Shown piece by piece: positions 18,598-28,035 of a DNA stretch of 64,000 nucleotides. The notes beneath the pieces are model-generated. The model saw only the letters and a program-made list of their open reading frames with translations. It had not been told where the DNA came from and did not search any database. Source of the DNA: CAWBVG01 sp963792175 (GTDB lineage: Bacteria; Acidobacteriota; Vicinamibacteria; Vicinamibacterales; CAVVIG01); assembly GCA_963792175.1 (NCBI GenBank), contig CAWBVG010000039.1, positions 186,001 through 250,000 of the forward strand, in the 5' to 3' direction. Every line of letters starts with the position of its first letter. The first letter of the stretch is position 1. The position numbers were made by a program, and so were the translations under genes.

Positions 18598-21465
18598 ATG
18601 AGACTGGTTCTTCGCGTAGTGCTCGGTGTGCTCTGCGTGCTTGCGGCCGCTCCGGCGCACGCGCAGGTCCAGACCGGTTCGATTACCGGCACGATAACGG
18701 ACATCAGCGGCGGCGTGATGCCGGGCGTGTCGGTGTCGCTGTCAGGGGACAAGCTCATTGGTGGCGTGCAGACTCAGGTCACGGACACTACCGGCAACTA
18801 CCGCTTCGACCGGCTTCCGCCGGGCACGTATCAGCTCAAGTTCGAGCTGCAGGGTTTCCGATCGATCAGCCGGAGTGACATCGTCGTGAACGCGTCGTTT
18901 GTCGCGACGGTCAATGCCAAACTCGAAGTGGGCAACGTGTCCGAGACGATCACCGTCGCCGGCGAATCGCCAACGATCGACACCAAGTCGAATGTTCAGC
19001 AAACTGTGCTCACCCAAGACATTCTCGAAGGTGTGCCGTCCGGGCGAGATCCCTGGTCCGTCGCGAAGATGGTTCCGGGCCTCGCCGTATCGACCTACGA
19101 CGTTGGCGGCACTCAGTCGTATCAGCAGAGCAGTTTTTCGGCACATGGATCGAGCACCTCCGACGTCAGTTTCAACATCGACGGCGCCAATGTGAACTGG
19201 CCGGGCGGCGGCGGCGGATCGACGATGCTGTACTACGACCAGGGGATGTTCGAGGAAATGAACTACATGACGTCCGCGATTCCCGCCGAAGTGATGGCAG
19301 GCGGCGTCTCGATCAACATGGTCACGAAGGACGCCGGCAACAAGTGGCGCGGCGACTCGAGGTTCTGGTACTCGAACGGCTGTCTCAGCCCGGCCGAACC
19401 GAAACCGGGTTGTCTCGAAAGCGACAACTACGGGCCGGGCATCGCAGACGGCACGCTCCCGAAGACATTTCTTGGCAACCCCACCAAGCGGGCATACGAC
19501 TACAACCTCGCGGGAGGGGGCGCGTTGGTCAAGGATCGTCTGTGGGTGAACGGTTCGTTTCGACGCTGGGTCGTCGACAAGCTCGTGAGTGCCAAGAATA
19601 TCGACGGCACGCAGGCCATCGACGACAACACGCTTCGCAACTACTCTGGCAAGGCTGTCGGCTCGCTGCAGCAAAACCAGAAGCTCACGTTTTCGTACAA
19701 CTGGGATAACAAAGTCCGGGGCCACCGGAGAGACGGCGTTCTGAACACTCCCGACATCGCGTCGCTCGTGCAGAGGAATCCCGCCTCCTCGACGCAGGTG
19801 AAGTACACGGGTATCCGCAACAAGGTGGTGTTCGAGTCGTCCTTCAGCGTGATGTCCGGGGTGACCAGCTATCTGTACCAGGACGGCACGCCGTCGACAG
19901 CGGTCCGTATCGAGGACAGCACGGCGAACATCTCGGCCAACGCCGCAGCGCGGCACGAAGAAAACCCCAATTCGCGGCTGCAATTCGACAACACGGTGTC
20001 CATGGTGAAGACGGGCTGGGGCGGCGACCACCTGTTCAAGGGCGGCGTCCAGTTCGCACGACTGTATTTCGACGACAGCAACGACATCCTGAACAACATG
20101 TACCTGCTCTACACGGGCGGGAAGCCGACGCAGGTTCGGGAATTCAACTCGCCGTCCGACGCCATCAACGTTGACAAAGTGTTCGGCATCTTTGTCCAGG
20201 ATTCCTGGACCGCAAGCAACAAGCTGACACTCAACCTGGGCTTCCGGTTCGACCACAACGTCGGCACGCTGCCGGCGCAGTCAACGCCGGGCGGCCAGTT
20301 TGTCGTCGCGAAGAGCATCCCCGAGTCGAGTCCGATCAACCAGAACCTCGCCGTCTGGCGCACTGGATTGGCGTTCGACCCGATGGCCGATGGCAAGACG
20401 GCGCTCAAGGCGAGCTACAGCCGGTACGGCCTGCAGGTCGGGATCGACCGCGTACTGAACGTGAACCCGCTCCAGTCGGATTCGCAGACGTGCACCTGGA
20501 CGGATCCCAACGCTGACGGCGTCGCTCAGTTGAACGAGATCAGCGGATGTGGCGGTTACGCTGGCCTGACAAGCCATTATGCGAACGCGACCTCGGGTCC
20601 GAGATGGCCGTACTCAGACGAGGTCAGCGCTGGCATCGAACGGCAACTGATGAAAGACATGCGCGTGTCCGTTATGTACTACCACCGGACGAATCGCGAT
20701 CAGATCGGCGTCCGGAACATCGCCGCGCCGCCGACCGCATACACCCCGGTGACCATCAGCGTGCCAAACGGACCGAATGGCACTCTCGCGCAGCCGGTTC
20801 CCACCACGGCCACGTTGTATAACCTGAATTCTGCATTTCTGGGGCTTCAAAACAACGTCGTCGACAATGACCCGTACCTCGACACCAGCTACAACGGGGT
20901 CGAGTTCTCGGCCAGCAAGCGGATGTCTCATCGCTGGCAGATGGTGGGAGGCATCAGTTTCGGGAAGAACACTGGCGGTCTCAACACCACGGGCGGGCAG
21001 TCGGCGACGACCGACCTGAACGATCCCAACAATACCCTCTACTCGAAGGGCGTTGTCGGTCTCGATGTGAAGGTCGGGTTCAGACTCTCCGGCAGCTACC
21101 AGTTGCCGGGCAGCGTGCTCATCGCCGGCAGCCTGCTTGCGAACGGCGGCGGTCCCTACGTCTCGACGTATTCCGCGTCACGGGCGTCCGTGGCGTCAGT
21201 CGTCGCGCTCACACGAGGGAGCCAGAACGTCTTCCTCAGCGCGCGTGGCGACGAGCGGCTGCCGACAGTGACGACGGCTGACCTACGCTTGTCCAGGGCA
21301 TTCAAGTTCGGACAGCGCCGGATCGTGCCGCAGGTGGATTTCTTCAACATCAACAATTCGGCGGCGATCGTGGCGCTGACCTCGGCGGTGGGCGGCTCGT
21401 ACCTCGTGCCGACTCAGATACTTGCCCCACGCATCGTACGCGTCGGGTTCAGCGTCAACTTCTAG
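18598..21465 (+). CDS. TonB-dependent receptor with N-terminal carboxypeptidase-regulatory domain
   Basis: This intact 955-residue protein has a signal peptide (MRLVLRVVLGVLCVLAAAPAHAQ) cut before VQTGSIT. The CarboxypepD_reg domain runs from GTITDISGGVMPGVSVSLSG to GTYQLKFELQGFRS. The plug (ITVAGESPTIDTKSNVQQ, then GGVSINMVTKDAGNKWRGDS) and a large barrel follow, ending PRIVRVGFSVNF with a terminal aromatic residue as usual for outer-membrane barrels. The start is supported by GAGGAAGC immediately upstream. The amidohydrolase begins 11 bases after its stop, making a transporter-hydrolase pair. It is divergent from the LysR-led array and is probably regulated with it. The exact substrate cannot be read from the sequence. 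Confidence 0.93.
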   Translation: MRLVLRVVLGVLCVLAAAPAHAQVQTGSITGTITDISGGVMPGVSVSLSGDKLIGGVQTQVTDTTGNYRFDRLPPGTYQLKFELQGFRSISRSDIVVNASFVATVNAKLEVGNVSETITVAGESPTIDTKSNVQQTVLTQDILEGVPSGRDPWSVAKMVPGLAVSTYDVGGTQSYQQSSFSAHGSSTSDVSFNIDGANVNWPGGGGGSTMLYYDQGMFEEMNYMTSAIPAEVMAGGVSINMVTKDAGNKWRGDSRFWYSNGCLSPAEPKPGCLESDNYGPGIADGTLPKTFLGNPTKRAYDYNLAGGGALVKDRLWVNGSFRRWVVDKLVSAKNIDGTQAIDDNTLRNYSGKAVGSLQQNQKLTFSYNWDNKVRGHRRDGVLNTPDIASLVQRNPASSTQVKYTGIRNKVVFESSFSVMSGVTSYLYQDGTPSTAVRIEDSTANISANAAARHEENPNSRLQFDNTVSMVKTGWGGDHLFKGGVQFARLYFDDSNDILNNMYLLYTGGKPTQVREFNSPSDAINVDKVFGIFVQDSWTASNKLTLNLGFRFDHNVGTLPAQSTPGGQFVVAKSIPESSPINQNLAVWRTGLAFDPMADGKTALKASYSRYGLQVGIDRVLNVNPLQSDSQTCTWTDPNADGVAQLNEISGCGGYAGLTSHYANATSGPRWPYSDEVSAGIERQLMKDMRVSVMYYHRTNRDQIGVRNIAAPPTAYTPVTISVPNGPNGTLAQPVPTTATLYNLNSAFLGLQNNVVDNDPYLDTSYNGVEFSASKRMSHRWQMVGGISFGKNTGGLNTTGGQSATTDLNDPNNTLYSKGVVGLDVKVGFRLSGSYQLPGSVLIAGSLLANGGGPYVSTYSASRASVASVVALTRGSQNVFLSARGDERLPTVTTADLRLSRAFKFGQRRIVPQVDFFNINNSAAIVALTSAVGGSYLVPTQILAPRIVRVGFSVNF

Positions 21466-21476
21466 GGAGTACACCC

Positions 21477-23081
21477 ATGCGATCGATCGCGCACCTCGCA
21501 CTTCCTCTTGTTGCGGCGATCGCAGTCACCAGCACGCCGGGCGCACAGGCGCCCGGCGCCGCTGGCGCGAAGGCGGCGGTGCACGCCCGCCAGGTCAAGC
21601 GGCTGCTCATCACCCACGCGATGATCATTCCCGGGACCGGCGTGCCGGCCGCGGGACCCAGCGACATCCTGGTCGAGGACGGCCTCATCACCCGGATCGG
21701 CACCAGCGCCGGCGGACGCTGGCCCGAAGCCGACGCCGTCATCGACGCCTCCGGCAAGTACGTCATGCCAGGCCTCGTCAACACCCACATGCACTGGCAC
21801 GAGGAGCGGGTCGGTCCGATCCCGATCCAGTACGAACGAAACCTCTACCTGGCGGCTGGCATCACGACGGCCCGCGAGGTCGGCGGCGACTTCGAGAAGA
21901 CCAAGCAGTGGCGGGCCGAGAGCGCGGCGCACACCATCGTCGCGCCGCGCATCGTGCTGTATCCGATGCTCGCCAACCTGCTCAAACCTGGACAAACGTT
22001 CAATCAGACGCCCGAGGAGTACCGCGCGCTGGTCCGCGAGGCCAAGGCGCGCGGCGCCGACGGCATCAAGCTGATCGGCCCGATGGAGAAGGACCAGGCC
22101 GCGGCCGCGCTCGACGAGGCGAAGAAGGTCGGATTGCCCACGACCGTGCACGTCGCGGTGGGCGAAGCGACCGCGCGCGATTTCGTCGACGGCGGCGTCA
22201 ACTGCATCGAGCACTTCTACGGTGTGGCTGATGCCTCCCTCGACGGCATCCAGGACTTTCCGCCGGAGATGAACCTCGCCAACGAGATTCACCGGTTCGG
22301 CCGCGCCGGCGAGCTGTACACGCAGCAGAACTTCGACCACGCCAAGCTCTCGAAGCTGCTCGACGACATGGTCGCGAAGGGGGTGGCGTGGAGTCCGACG
22401 ATGTCCACCTACGAGGCGGCGCGCGACCTGATCCGCGCGCAGAACCTCCCCTGGTACCGGGACTACCTGCATCCGTCGCTCGAGGAGTACTACAAGCCGA
22501 GCATGACGCGCCACGGCACCTTCTGGACCGGCTGGACCGAGGACCAGGAAGTGAAGTGGAAGAAGAACTATCAGGTCTGGATGGCCGCCGTGCGCGAGTT
22601 TGCGTTGAAGGGCGGCATCGTCACGACCGGTGACGACGCGGGGTTCCTGTATGGATCGTTGTACGGGTTCGGGATCAGCCGCGAGCTGGAACTGCACCAC
22701 GAGGCCGGTTTCCACCCGCTCGAGGTGCTCAAGCATGCGACGTCGAATGGCGCCCGGGTGCTGGGTCTGCAGGACCGCCTGGGCCGGATTCGCCCCGGCT
22801 TCATCGGCGACCTCCTGGTCGTGAACGGCAACCCGCTGGAGAACCTGCGCCTGATGAATCCGTATGGAACCGACCTGATGTCGATCAACGGCCAGATCGT
22901 CAACAACTACTCGGGCAGCGTGAAACCGAACGACCCGAACGTCAAGTCGGTCCACGGCGGTGGCATCGAGTGGACGATCAAGGACGGCATCCCGTACCAC
23001 GTGCCGACGCTGATGAAAGAGGTCAAGGACATGGTGACGAAAGCCCGCACCGAGCGTCCCCGATCGACCTCGCAGCCCTGA
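21477..23081 (+). CDS. Secreted metal-dependent amidohydrolase
   Basis: This intact 534-residue enzyme has a signal peptide (MRSIAHLALPLVAAIAV to GAQA). The amidohydrolase fold is shown by the N-terminal composite sheet and the metal motif VMPGLVNTHMHWHEE. Further ligands are a His in LPTTVHVAVGE, a His in NCIEHFYG and an Asp in IVTTGDDAGF. The closing sheet contains GRIRPGFIGDLLVVNGNPL. Proteins of this type hydrolyse amide or cyclic amide bonds, and related secreted imidazolonepropionase-like members act on peptides. It is coupled to the TonB receptor 11 bases upstream and followed by a strong terminator at 23117, so the two genes form a two-gene operon. Confidence 0.92.
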   Translation: MRSIAHLALPLVAAIAVTSTPGAQAPGAAGAKAAVHARQVKRLLITHAMIIPGTGVPAAGPSDILVEDGLITRIGTSAGGRWPEADAVIDASGKYVMPGLVNTHMHWHEERVGPIPIQYERNLYLAAGITTAREVGGDFEKTKQWRAESAAHTIVAPRIVLYPMLANLLKPGQTFNQTPEEYRALVREAKARGADGIKLIGPMEKDQAAAALDEAKKVGLPTTVHVAVGEATARDFVDGGVNCIEHFYGVADASLDGIQDFPPEMNLANEIHRFGRAGELYTQQNFDHAKLSKLLDDMVAKGVAWSPTMSTYEAARDLIRAQNLPWYRDYLHPSLEEYYKPSMTRHGTFWTGWTEDQEVKWKKNYQVWMAAVREFALKGGIVTTGDDAGFLYGSLYGFGISRELELHHEAGFHPLEVLKHATSNGARVLGLQDRLGRIRPGFIGDLLVVNGNPLENLRLMNPYGTDLMSINGQIVNNYSGSVKPNDPNVKSVHGGGIEWTIKDGIPYHVPTLMKEVKDMVTKARTERPRSTSQP

Positions 23082-23116
23082 CGCCGCCCACGCGCGGAGT
23101 CGCAGCCGACATCCGT

Positions 23117-23148
23117 GTCTGATTCGCTGAAGAATCAGACAATTTTGT
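23117..23148 (+). terminator. Rho-independent terminator after receptor-amidohydrolase operon
   Basis: A perfect 9-base stem GTCTGATTC / GAATCAGAC (23117-23125 and 23132-23140) encloses the loop GCTGAA and is followed by AATTTTGT. It lies 35 bases after the amidohydrolase stop codon and closes the 18598-23081 operon. Confidence 0.8.
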
Positions 23149-23274
23149 CTCGAATCGCAGTGCGGTAGACGCGGCGCCCCCGGGAGCGCCGGCGGCATAC
23201 GCGTTGCTTCGTGCTGGACATCACGCCGCGGACACGACCAGATCACCCGCAGTACGCACAGCAACCCCGCGGTT

Positions 23275-24333
23275 GTGCCGTTTCAGCCGTCTGCGTCGCC
23301 GCTATGGCTCGTCACCGACGAGCCGCTCGTCAACGAGCTGGTTGGGTATCTCGAGACCATGCGGCGGCGCATCACGGCGGATCCCCATGCTGCGCACCGG
23401 TTCACGTTCAGCCGTGCGCATCTGGTCGACGTGCGTGTCGCGTTCGCCCGCATGATCCGGCGCGGCGAAGAGAAGCTCCACCGTCTCTGCGAACTGTTGT
23501 GCGCCAGCTACTTCGAGTCGCCGTACACGCTCCAGAGCGTCGTCATCGGCGAGGTCGAGACCACACGCGAAGTGTTCACGCTGGTGCAGCCGCTGGTGCC
23601 GACCGACCTCTACTCGCACACCGACCTGGATCTCGGGACGCGCCAGCTCCGGCGGCTGCGTTACCACGATGGCCGGCGATGGAGCCGCGCGGCGCTGGTC
23701 GCGAACATGGTCGAGTATCAGCCCGACGTGCCCAACCGCTGGGCCATCCACAAGTTCATCAGCCGCATCAAGGCGGAAGAGCAAATCTGGAACAAGGTCG
23801 TCGACACCATCTTCGGGCTGGATCGCCTGGTCCGCGCCGACAAGCAGCTGCGGCACCTGGGACGGTTTGTGAAGGATGTGTTCGGCGTCAAGGCGATCGT
23901 CAGCGACGCGGAGCAGGCGCAGGCGCTGCACGCGGCCCTGCAACGCGGCGCCTGGACGTCGTCGATCCTCGAGGCGCACGGCGTGCCGATGTCCGATGCC
24001 ACCGCGCGGATGGTCTTCATCGAGACCAAGGACTACATGGGGCAATGGGGCCGCAAGGCGACCGGGTGGTCCGCCATCAAGTCGGTGTTCCGCTGGTGGG
24101 ACACGATGATCGAGGTCCAGGTGCAGCCCCTCGCCAACTTTCACCGCGAGCGCGAGGCGCTGACCGCCGAAAGCCACGTGGGCTTCAAAGCGCGGCGCGA
24201 AGCGCTCCGCAATCAGATTGCCGACCGCATGCCGCTCTTCGGCTTCTATCGCGATCTGCTCCGCTGGCTGTTCCTGTCGCCCGCCGAGCCCGCTCCCACC
24301 TTCGACGCGGTCGACATCGTCATCACCGATTGA
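23275..24333 (+). CDS. Divergent RelA/SpoT-like nucleotidyltransferase-fold protein
   Basis: The protein has 352 residues, has no signal peptide and is probably cytoplasmic. Domain signs: HKFISRIKAEEQIWNKVVD resembles the GRVKSxxSIxxKL entry of (p)ppGpp synthetases, with the basic residues that bind ATP. RFVKDVFGVKAIV matches the catalytic-Asp strand (D-x-x-G-x-R in the family; here Lys replaces the Arg). IETKDYMGQWGRKATGW-SAIK parallels KDY...GYxSxH, with Trp and Lys for Tyr and His. MIEVQVQPLANF matches the ExQxR(T) strand with the catalytic Glu. No HD hydrolase, TGS or ACT domain is present. The N-terminal 150 residues are mostly helical and unassigned. It could be a small alarmone synthetase, a toxSAS-like enzyme or an inactive relative. 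The GTG start is uncertain, since no good ribosome site precedes it. It stands alone between a terminator and an inverted repeat. Confidence 0.6.
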   Translation: MPFQPSASPLWLVTDEPLVNELVGYLETMRRRITADPHAAHRFTFSRAHLVDVRVAFARMIRRGEEKLHRLCELLCASYFESPYTLQSVVIGEVETTREVFTLVQPLVPTDLYSHTDLDLGTRQLRRLRYHDGRRWSRAALVANMVEYQPDVPNRWAIHKFISRIKAEEQIWNKVVDTIFGLDRLVRADKQLRHLGRFVKDVFGVKAIVSDAEQAQALHAALQRGAWTSSILEAHGVPMSDATARMVFIETKDYMGQWGRKATGWSAIKSVFRWWDTMIEVQVQPLANFHREREALTAESHVGFKARREALRNQIADRMPLFGFYRDLLRWLFLSPAEPAPTFDAVDIVITD

Positions 24334-24412
24334 ACGAGACGACATTATTGTCGGGCCTCCCCGCGAGGTCCTTCAATCCTGTAGGCCTCTGAAGACCGTG
24401 CGCGTTTCGCCG

Positions 24413-24434
24413 ATCGATTGAAAGCCCAATCGAT
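24413..24434. repeat. Perfect 8-base inverted repeat downstream of the RelA/SpoT-like gene
   Basis: ATCGATTG and CAATCGAT flank the loop AAAGCC. It lies 80 bases after the RelA/SpoT-like stop and 108 bases before the next start. There is only a weak T-pair after it, so it may be a terminator for the upstream gene or an operator for the downstream one. Confidence 0.5.
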
Positions 24435-24541
24435 TTGGCGATTCGAACGTTCACCGGCGCGGCGTCGGCTGGCGGCCATCTTGCTCTCGAGCGGAACACG
24501 CGCGCTCGTTGAACGTTTGCAGGATTGCAGGAGGAGAGGCC

Positions 24542-25018
24542 ATGCGAGTCGTGTCCCTGTTGGTGGCGATGACCCTCACGGCGAGTCCGGTCGCCGCCCA
24601 ATCACCGCAGCCCATTCACGCATCGATCGAGCGGGCCGCCGCCGTCGCGGCCGAGCAGGCGGCCTCACCGTCGACGGGCGGCCGTTCTGCAGGGAAGACG
24701 GCACTCTTCTGGACCGGACTGGCCACCAGCATCGCCGGCGTGACGACGTCGGCGCTGGGACTGACGGCGTTCAGAACCGAAGACAGCAGCACGGGCAACG
24801 CGCCCCGCAGCACGTATCTGGCCTGCGTCGAGCAGAAGAACAGCAACGCCGTCTACGCCACGAACCAGTGCGACGCCCTGAAGGGCAAGAACCTGAAGCT
24901 GCTCTGGGGCGGCGTCGCACTCGGTGGCCTGGGCGCGGTCCTGATGATCACGGGGAGCCATACCTACGCGGAACTGTCGTCCGGCGCCATCGGCGTTTTT
25001 TATCACCGGAAGTTCTGA
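24542..25018 (+). CDS. Small exported membrane protein of unknown function
   Basis: The protein has 158 residues. The start at 24542 is chosen over an upstream one because AGGAGGAGAGG lies directly before it and the product then begins with a signal peptide (MRVVSLLVAMTLTASPVAAQ). Two membrane-like helices follow, at about residues 55-78 (ALFWTGLATSIAGVTTSALG) and about 118-140 (LWGGVALGGLGAVLMITG). Between them lies a polar loop containing two Cys (YLACVEQ and TNQCDAL) that could form a disulfide. It ends GVFYHRKF. No family is recognised. The third TonB receptor starts 33 bases downstream, and similar two-helix exported proteins often accompany such receptors. Confidence 0.75.
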   Translation: MRVVSLLVAMTLTASPVAAQSPQPIHASIERAAAVAAEQAASPSTGGRSAGKTALFWTGLATSIAGVTTSALGLTAFRTEDSSTGNAPRSTYLACVEQKNSNAVYATNQCDALKGKNLKLLWGGVALGGLGAVLMITGSHTYAELSSGAIGVFYHRKF

Positions 25019-25051
25019 TCGATCTGTGGCTGCGAGCCTGGGGAGGATGAC

Positions 25052-27911
25052 ATGTCAGGATTTGTGCGCGTTCTCGTCCTGTTCGTGCTGCTGCTCGCGC
25101 CCGCGGTGGCGTCAGCCCAGCGCGCGACGACCGGTACCGTGACCGGGAGAGTGGTCGACTCGAGCGGTGCGGTCCTGCCCGGCGCCACCATTACGCTGCA
25201 GAGCCCCGAGGCGCTCGGGCAGTTCAGCGCGGTCAGCGACGCCGACGGGTTCTTCCGTGTCGCGAACCTTCCGCCGGCGACCTACGACGTGAAAGCGGAA
25301 CTGTCGGGGTTTCAGACCGTGATCCGCCGCGAAACAGTGCGCCTCAACGGCGTGCTCGACGTCCAGTTCGCGCTGAACGTCGGGTCGGTCGCCGAAACCG
25401 TGACCGTCGTCGGACAGTCGCCGATCGTCGATCCCGAGCGCGCGGGCTTATCGGTGAACATCAGCAACAAGGCGCTGACCTCCGTGCCGGTGACGACCAA
25501 CCGCCGCTTTCAAGATGCCTGGCTCGTGGTGCCGGGCGTCGCCATCAATCCGGCAACCCTCGAGTTGACCGGGTCAGAACGCCGCACCAGCATGGACGGC
25601 GCTGACGTCACCGATCCCTACGGCGGCGACATCTTCTCCGTGAACCTCAATTACGACGCGGTCCAGGAGGTGGAGGTCAAGGCGCTCGGCGCCGAAGCGG
25701 CGGATGGGTCGAGCATGGTCGGGCAGTTCATGAACATTGTCACGAAGAGCGGCGGCAACGACCTGCACGGGTCGGCGGCGTTCTTCATGATTCCTCAGAG
25801 CTTCAACACCAGCAACGTCACCGGCATTGCCGCGAACCAACGGAAGGACTATCAGCCCGACACCACGCTCGGCGGTCCGATCGTGCGCAACCGGGTGTGG
25901 TTCTTCGGATCGTATCGCCGCGTGCAGCGGGATCAGACATTCAACAACGCGCCGGTGCCGGTCTCCAGCCGCGGCAACCTGTGGTTCATGAAAATCACGA
26001 CGCAGGTCAACAACAACCAACGGCTGCAGGTGAGCGTGCAGTACGACAAGGTCATTCAGGAAAACGCCGTGATTCGCGGCTCGGTGGCTCCAGGCCGGAC
26101 GATCGGATCGACCACGACCGGTCTGAGCAGCGCCACGATGCAAATCGCCGACCCATCGGCATTCGGGACGCTGGTGAAGGGCGGGCCGCTGGCCAGCTTC
26201 AACTACAACTGGGTGATGGGCTCGAATCGCGTGTTCCAGTTCGTCGGCAGCGTCATGTTCAACAAGCCGAACGACTATCTGCCGAACGGCAGCACGGGAC
26301 TGATCCCGACCAGGGTCATTCAGAGCAACCCGACCGGCAACATCCTGGGCAGCCTGACGACGATTGCGCAAGAAGGCGGCTTCGGAGCGATCGACACCTC
26401 GCACCGATCGATGACCTACCTGTCGCCGTCGATGACGGTGGTCGCGAATCGTCTCGGCGCTCACGAGTTCCGGGGCGGCGCCGATCTCTATCCGAATATC
26501 TCGAACGAAACGACGACGACGGCGGCGCCGGTCGAGTTCTATTTCCGTCCGCCCGGCACCACGCGGCAGCCAGGATGTGCTCTTCGAGCGCGATGTGCTG
26601 CGGAGCCTCGACGGCACGTCGTCCGCGATCGCCAACAAGGCGTACGAGCACCACTACGCCGCCTACTTCCAGGACCGCTGGAAGCCGTCGCCCAGAATCT
26701 CCATCAAGGCCGGAGTGCGGGTGGAGAACAACAAGATCTTCACGCAGGATCGCGAGAAAGTGCTCGGCGCGCTGCTGGCGTCCGGCGTGCCGACCAACGT
26801 CGCGGATGAGGAGTTCCATCAATGGGTGACCATGCCGAATTTTGGTATTGCCTACAACGCCGAGAGATGGGGTGTGTTTCGCGGCACGGCGAATCGAGGA
26901 TACGAGTGGCTCGACCTGGGCGGCGGCGATGGCACGTCGCATGCCCCGTACGTGCTGGCGACCGACGTGTTCCGCGCCAACCCGCGCACGAATGCGACGC
27001 TCAATCAGAGCCTGCCCGGCGGTTTTCCGCTGGGCCTGAATTTTGGCGGCACCTCGGATGACAGCATTCATAACGGCCGGACCTACGTGAACGAGTTTTC
27101 CGGCAGCTGGGAGCACCGGCTGCCGCGCAGCAGCTCGTTCAGCGCCACGGTGGTGCTGCGGCGGTCGTGGGACTATCAGAGCGGCGACGACCTGAACGTT
27201 GTCCGCAATCAGACGACCGGCGCGCTCGTCGGACGCCCGTTCCCGCAGTACGACACCATCCGCAACACCTACAACCCCAATTACACGTGGCAGGAGCAGC
27301 GCTCGCTGCAGTTCCTCTACACCAGGAATTTCGTGGGCCGGTGGGGCATGAACGCGAATTACTCGTACATTCTCGCGTCGCGATTCCGCACGCGGTGGAA
27401 TGCGACGTCCGACACGCTGCAGTTCTACGGCATCAGTCCTGAGGACGCCACCTCCGAACTCACGGCGCCGCGCCATCACGGACGGGTATCGACCTTCGTC
27501 AACCTGCCGTTCGCGACGACGTTCTCGGCGTTCTACATCTATACCGGCGCCAACCGCTCGGACATCCTGACCGGGAGCTTCGCCCTGAACGCGACGGCGC
27601 CCTCGGTGGTGCTGTCGAACGGCCGGGCGGTGTCCGACCCGTTCTTCAACGTCGCCTATCCGCGGGCGCTGAAGTACAACGCCGACATGCTGACCGCCGA
27701 CGATTCGCACCTCGTGAACATCCGGTTGGCAAAGGACCTGACGCTGGCCGGCGGGCGCAAGATGACGCTCAGCGGCGACGTCTTCAATCTCTTCAACGTC
27801 AGCGCGGCCACCGGGTTCCTGTCGGCCGACGCCCGCTCGTCGAACCTCGGCATCCGGACGAATTACGTGCCTGCGAGGGTCGGCCAGCTGGGCATCCGCC
27901 TGACCTTCTGA
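25052..27911 (+). CDS. TonB-dependent receptor with carboxypeptidase-regulatory domain, one frameshift
   Basis: The reconstructed protein has about 952 residues. A GAGGATGAC ribosome site precedes ATG 25052. The signal peptide MSGFVRVLVLFVLLLAPAVA is cut near ASAQ. The CarboxypepD_reg domain (GRVVDSSGAVLPGATITLQS to TYDVKAELSGFQT), plug (TVVGQSPIVDPERAGLSVN, then FMNIVTKSGGNDLHG) and barrel follow, ending RVGQLGIRLTF. One extra C near 26573 (CAGCCAGGATG for CAGCAGGATG) moves the frame; removing it joins GTTRQ to QDVLFERDVL. It differs from the other two receptors in the window by lacking an adjacent hydrolase and by its small exported partner upstream. Confidence 0.9.
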
Positions 27912-28035
27912 ACCGCAGGCACGGGGCGGCGACGCGCAGAAGGCGACACTGACGTCATCGCTGCGCACTTTTTCATCGCGCGTTGCTCGAAAAAACTTCT
28001 TTCCCTCGGCTCGAAACTATGGTGACCTGAGCGGC

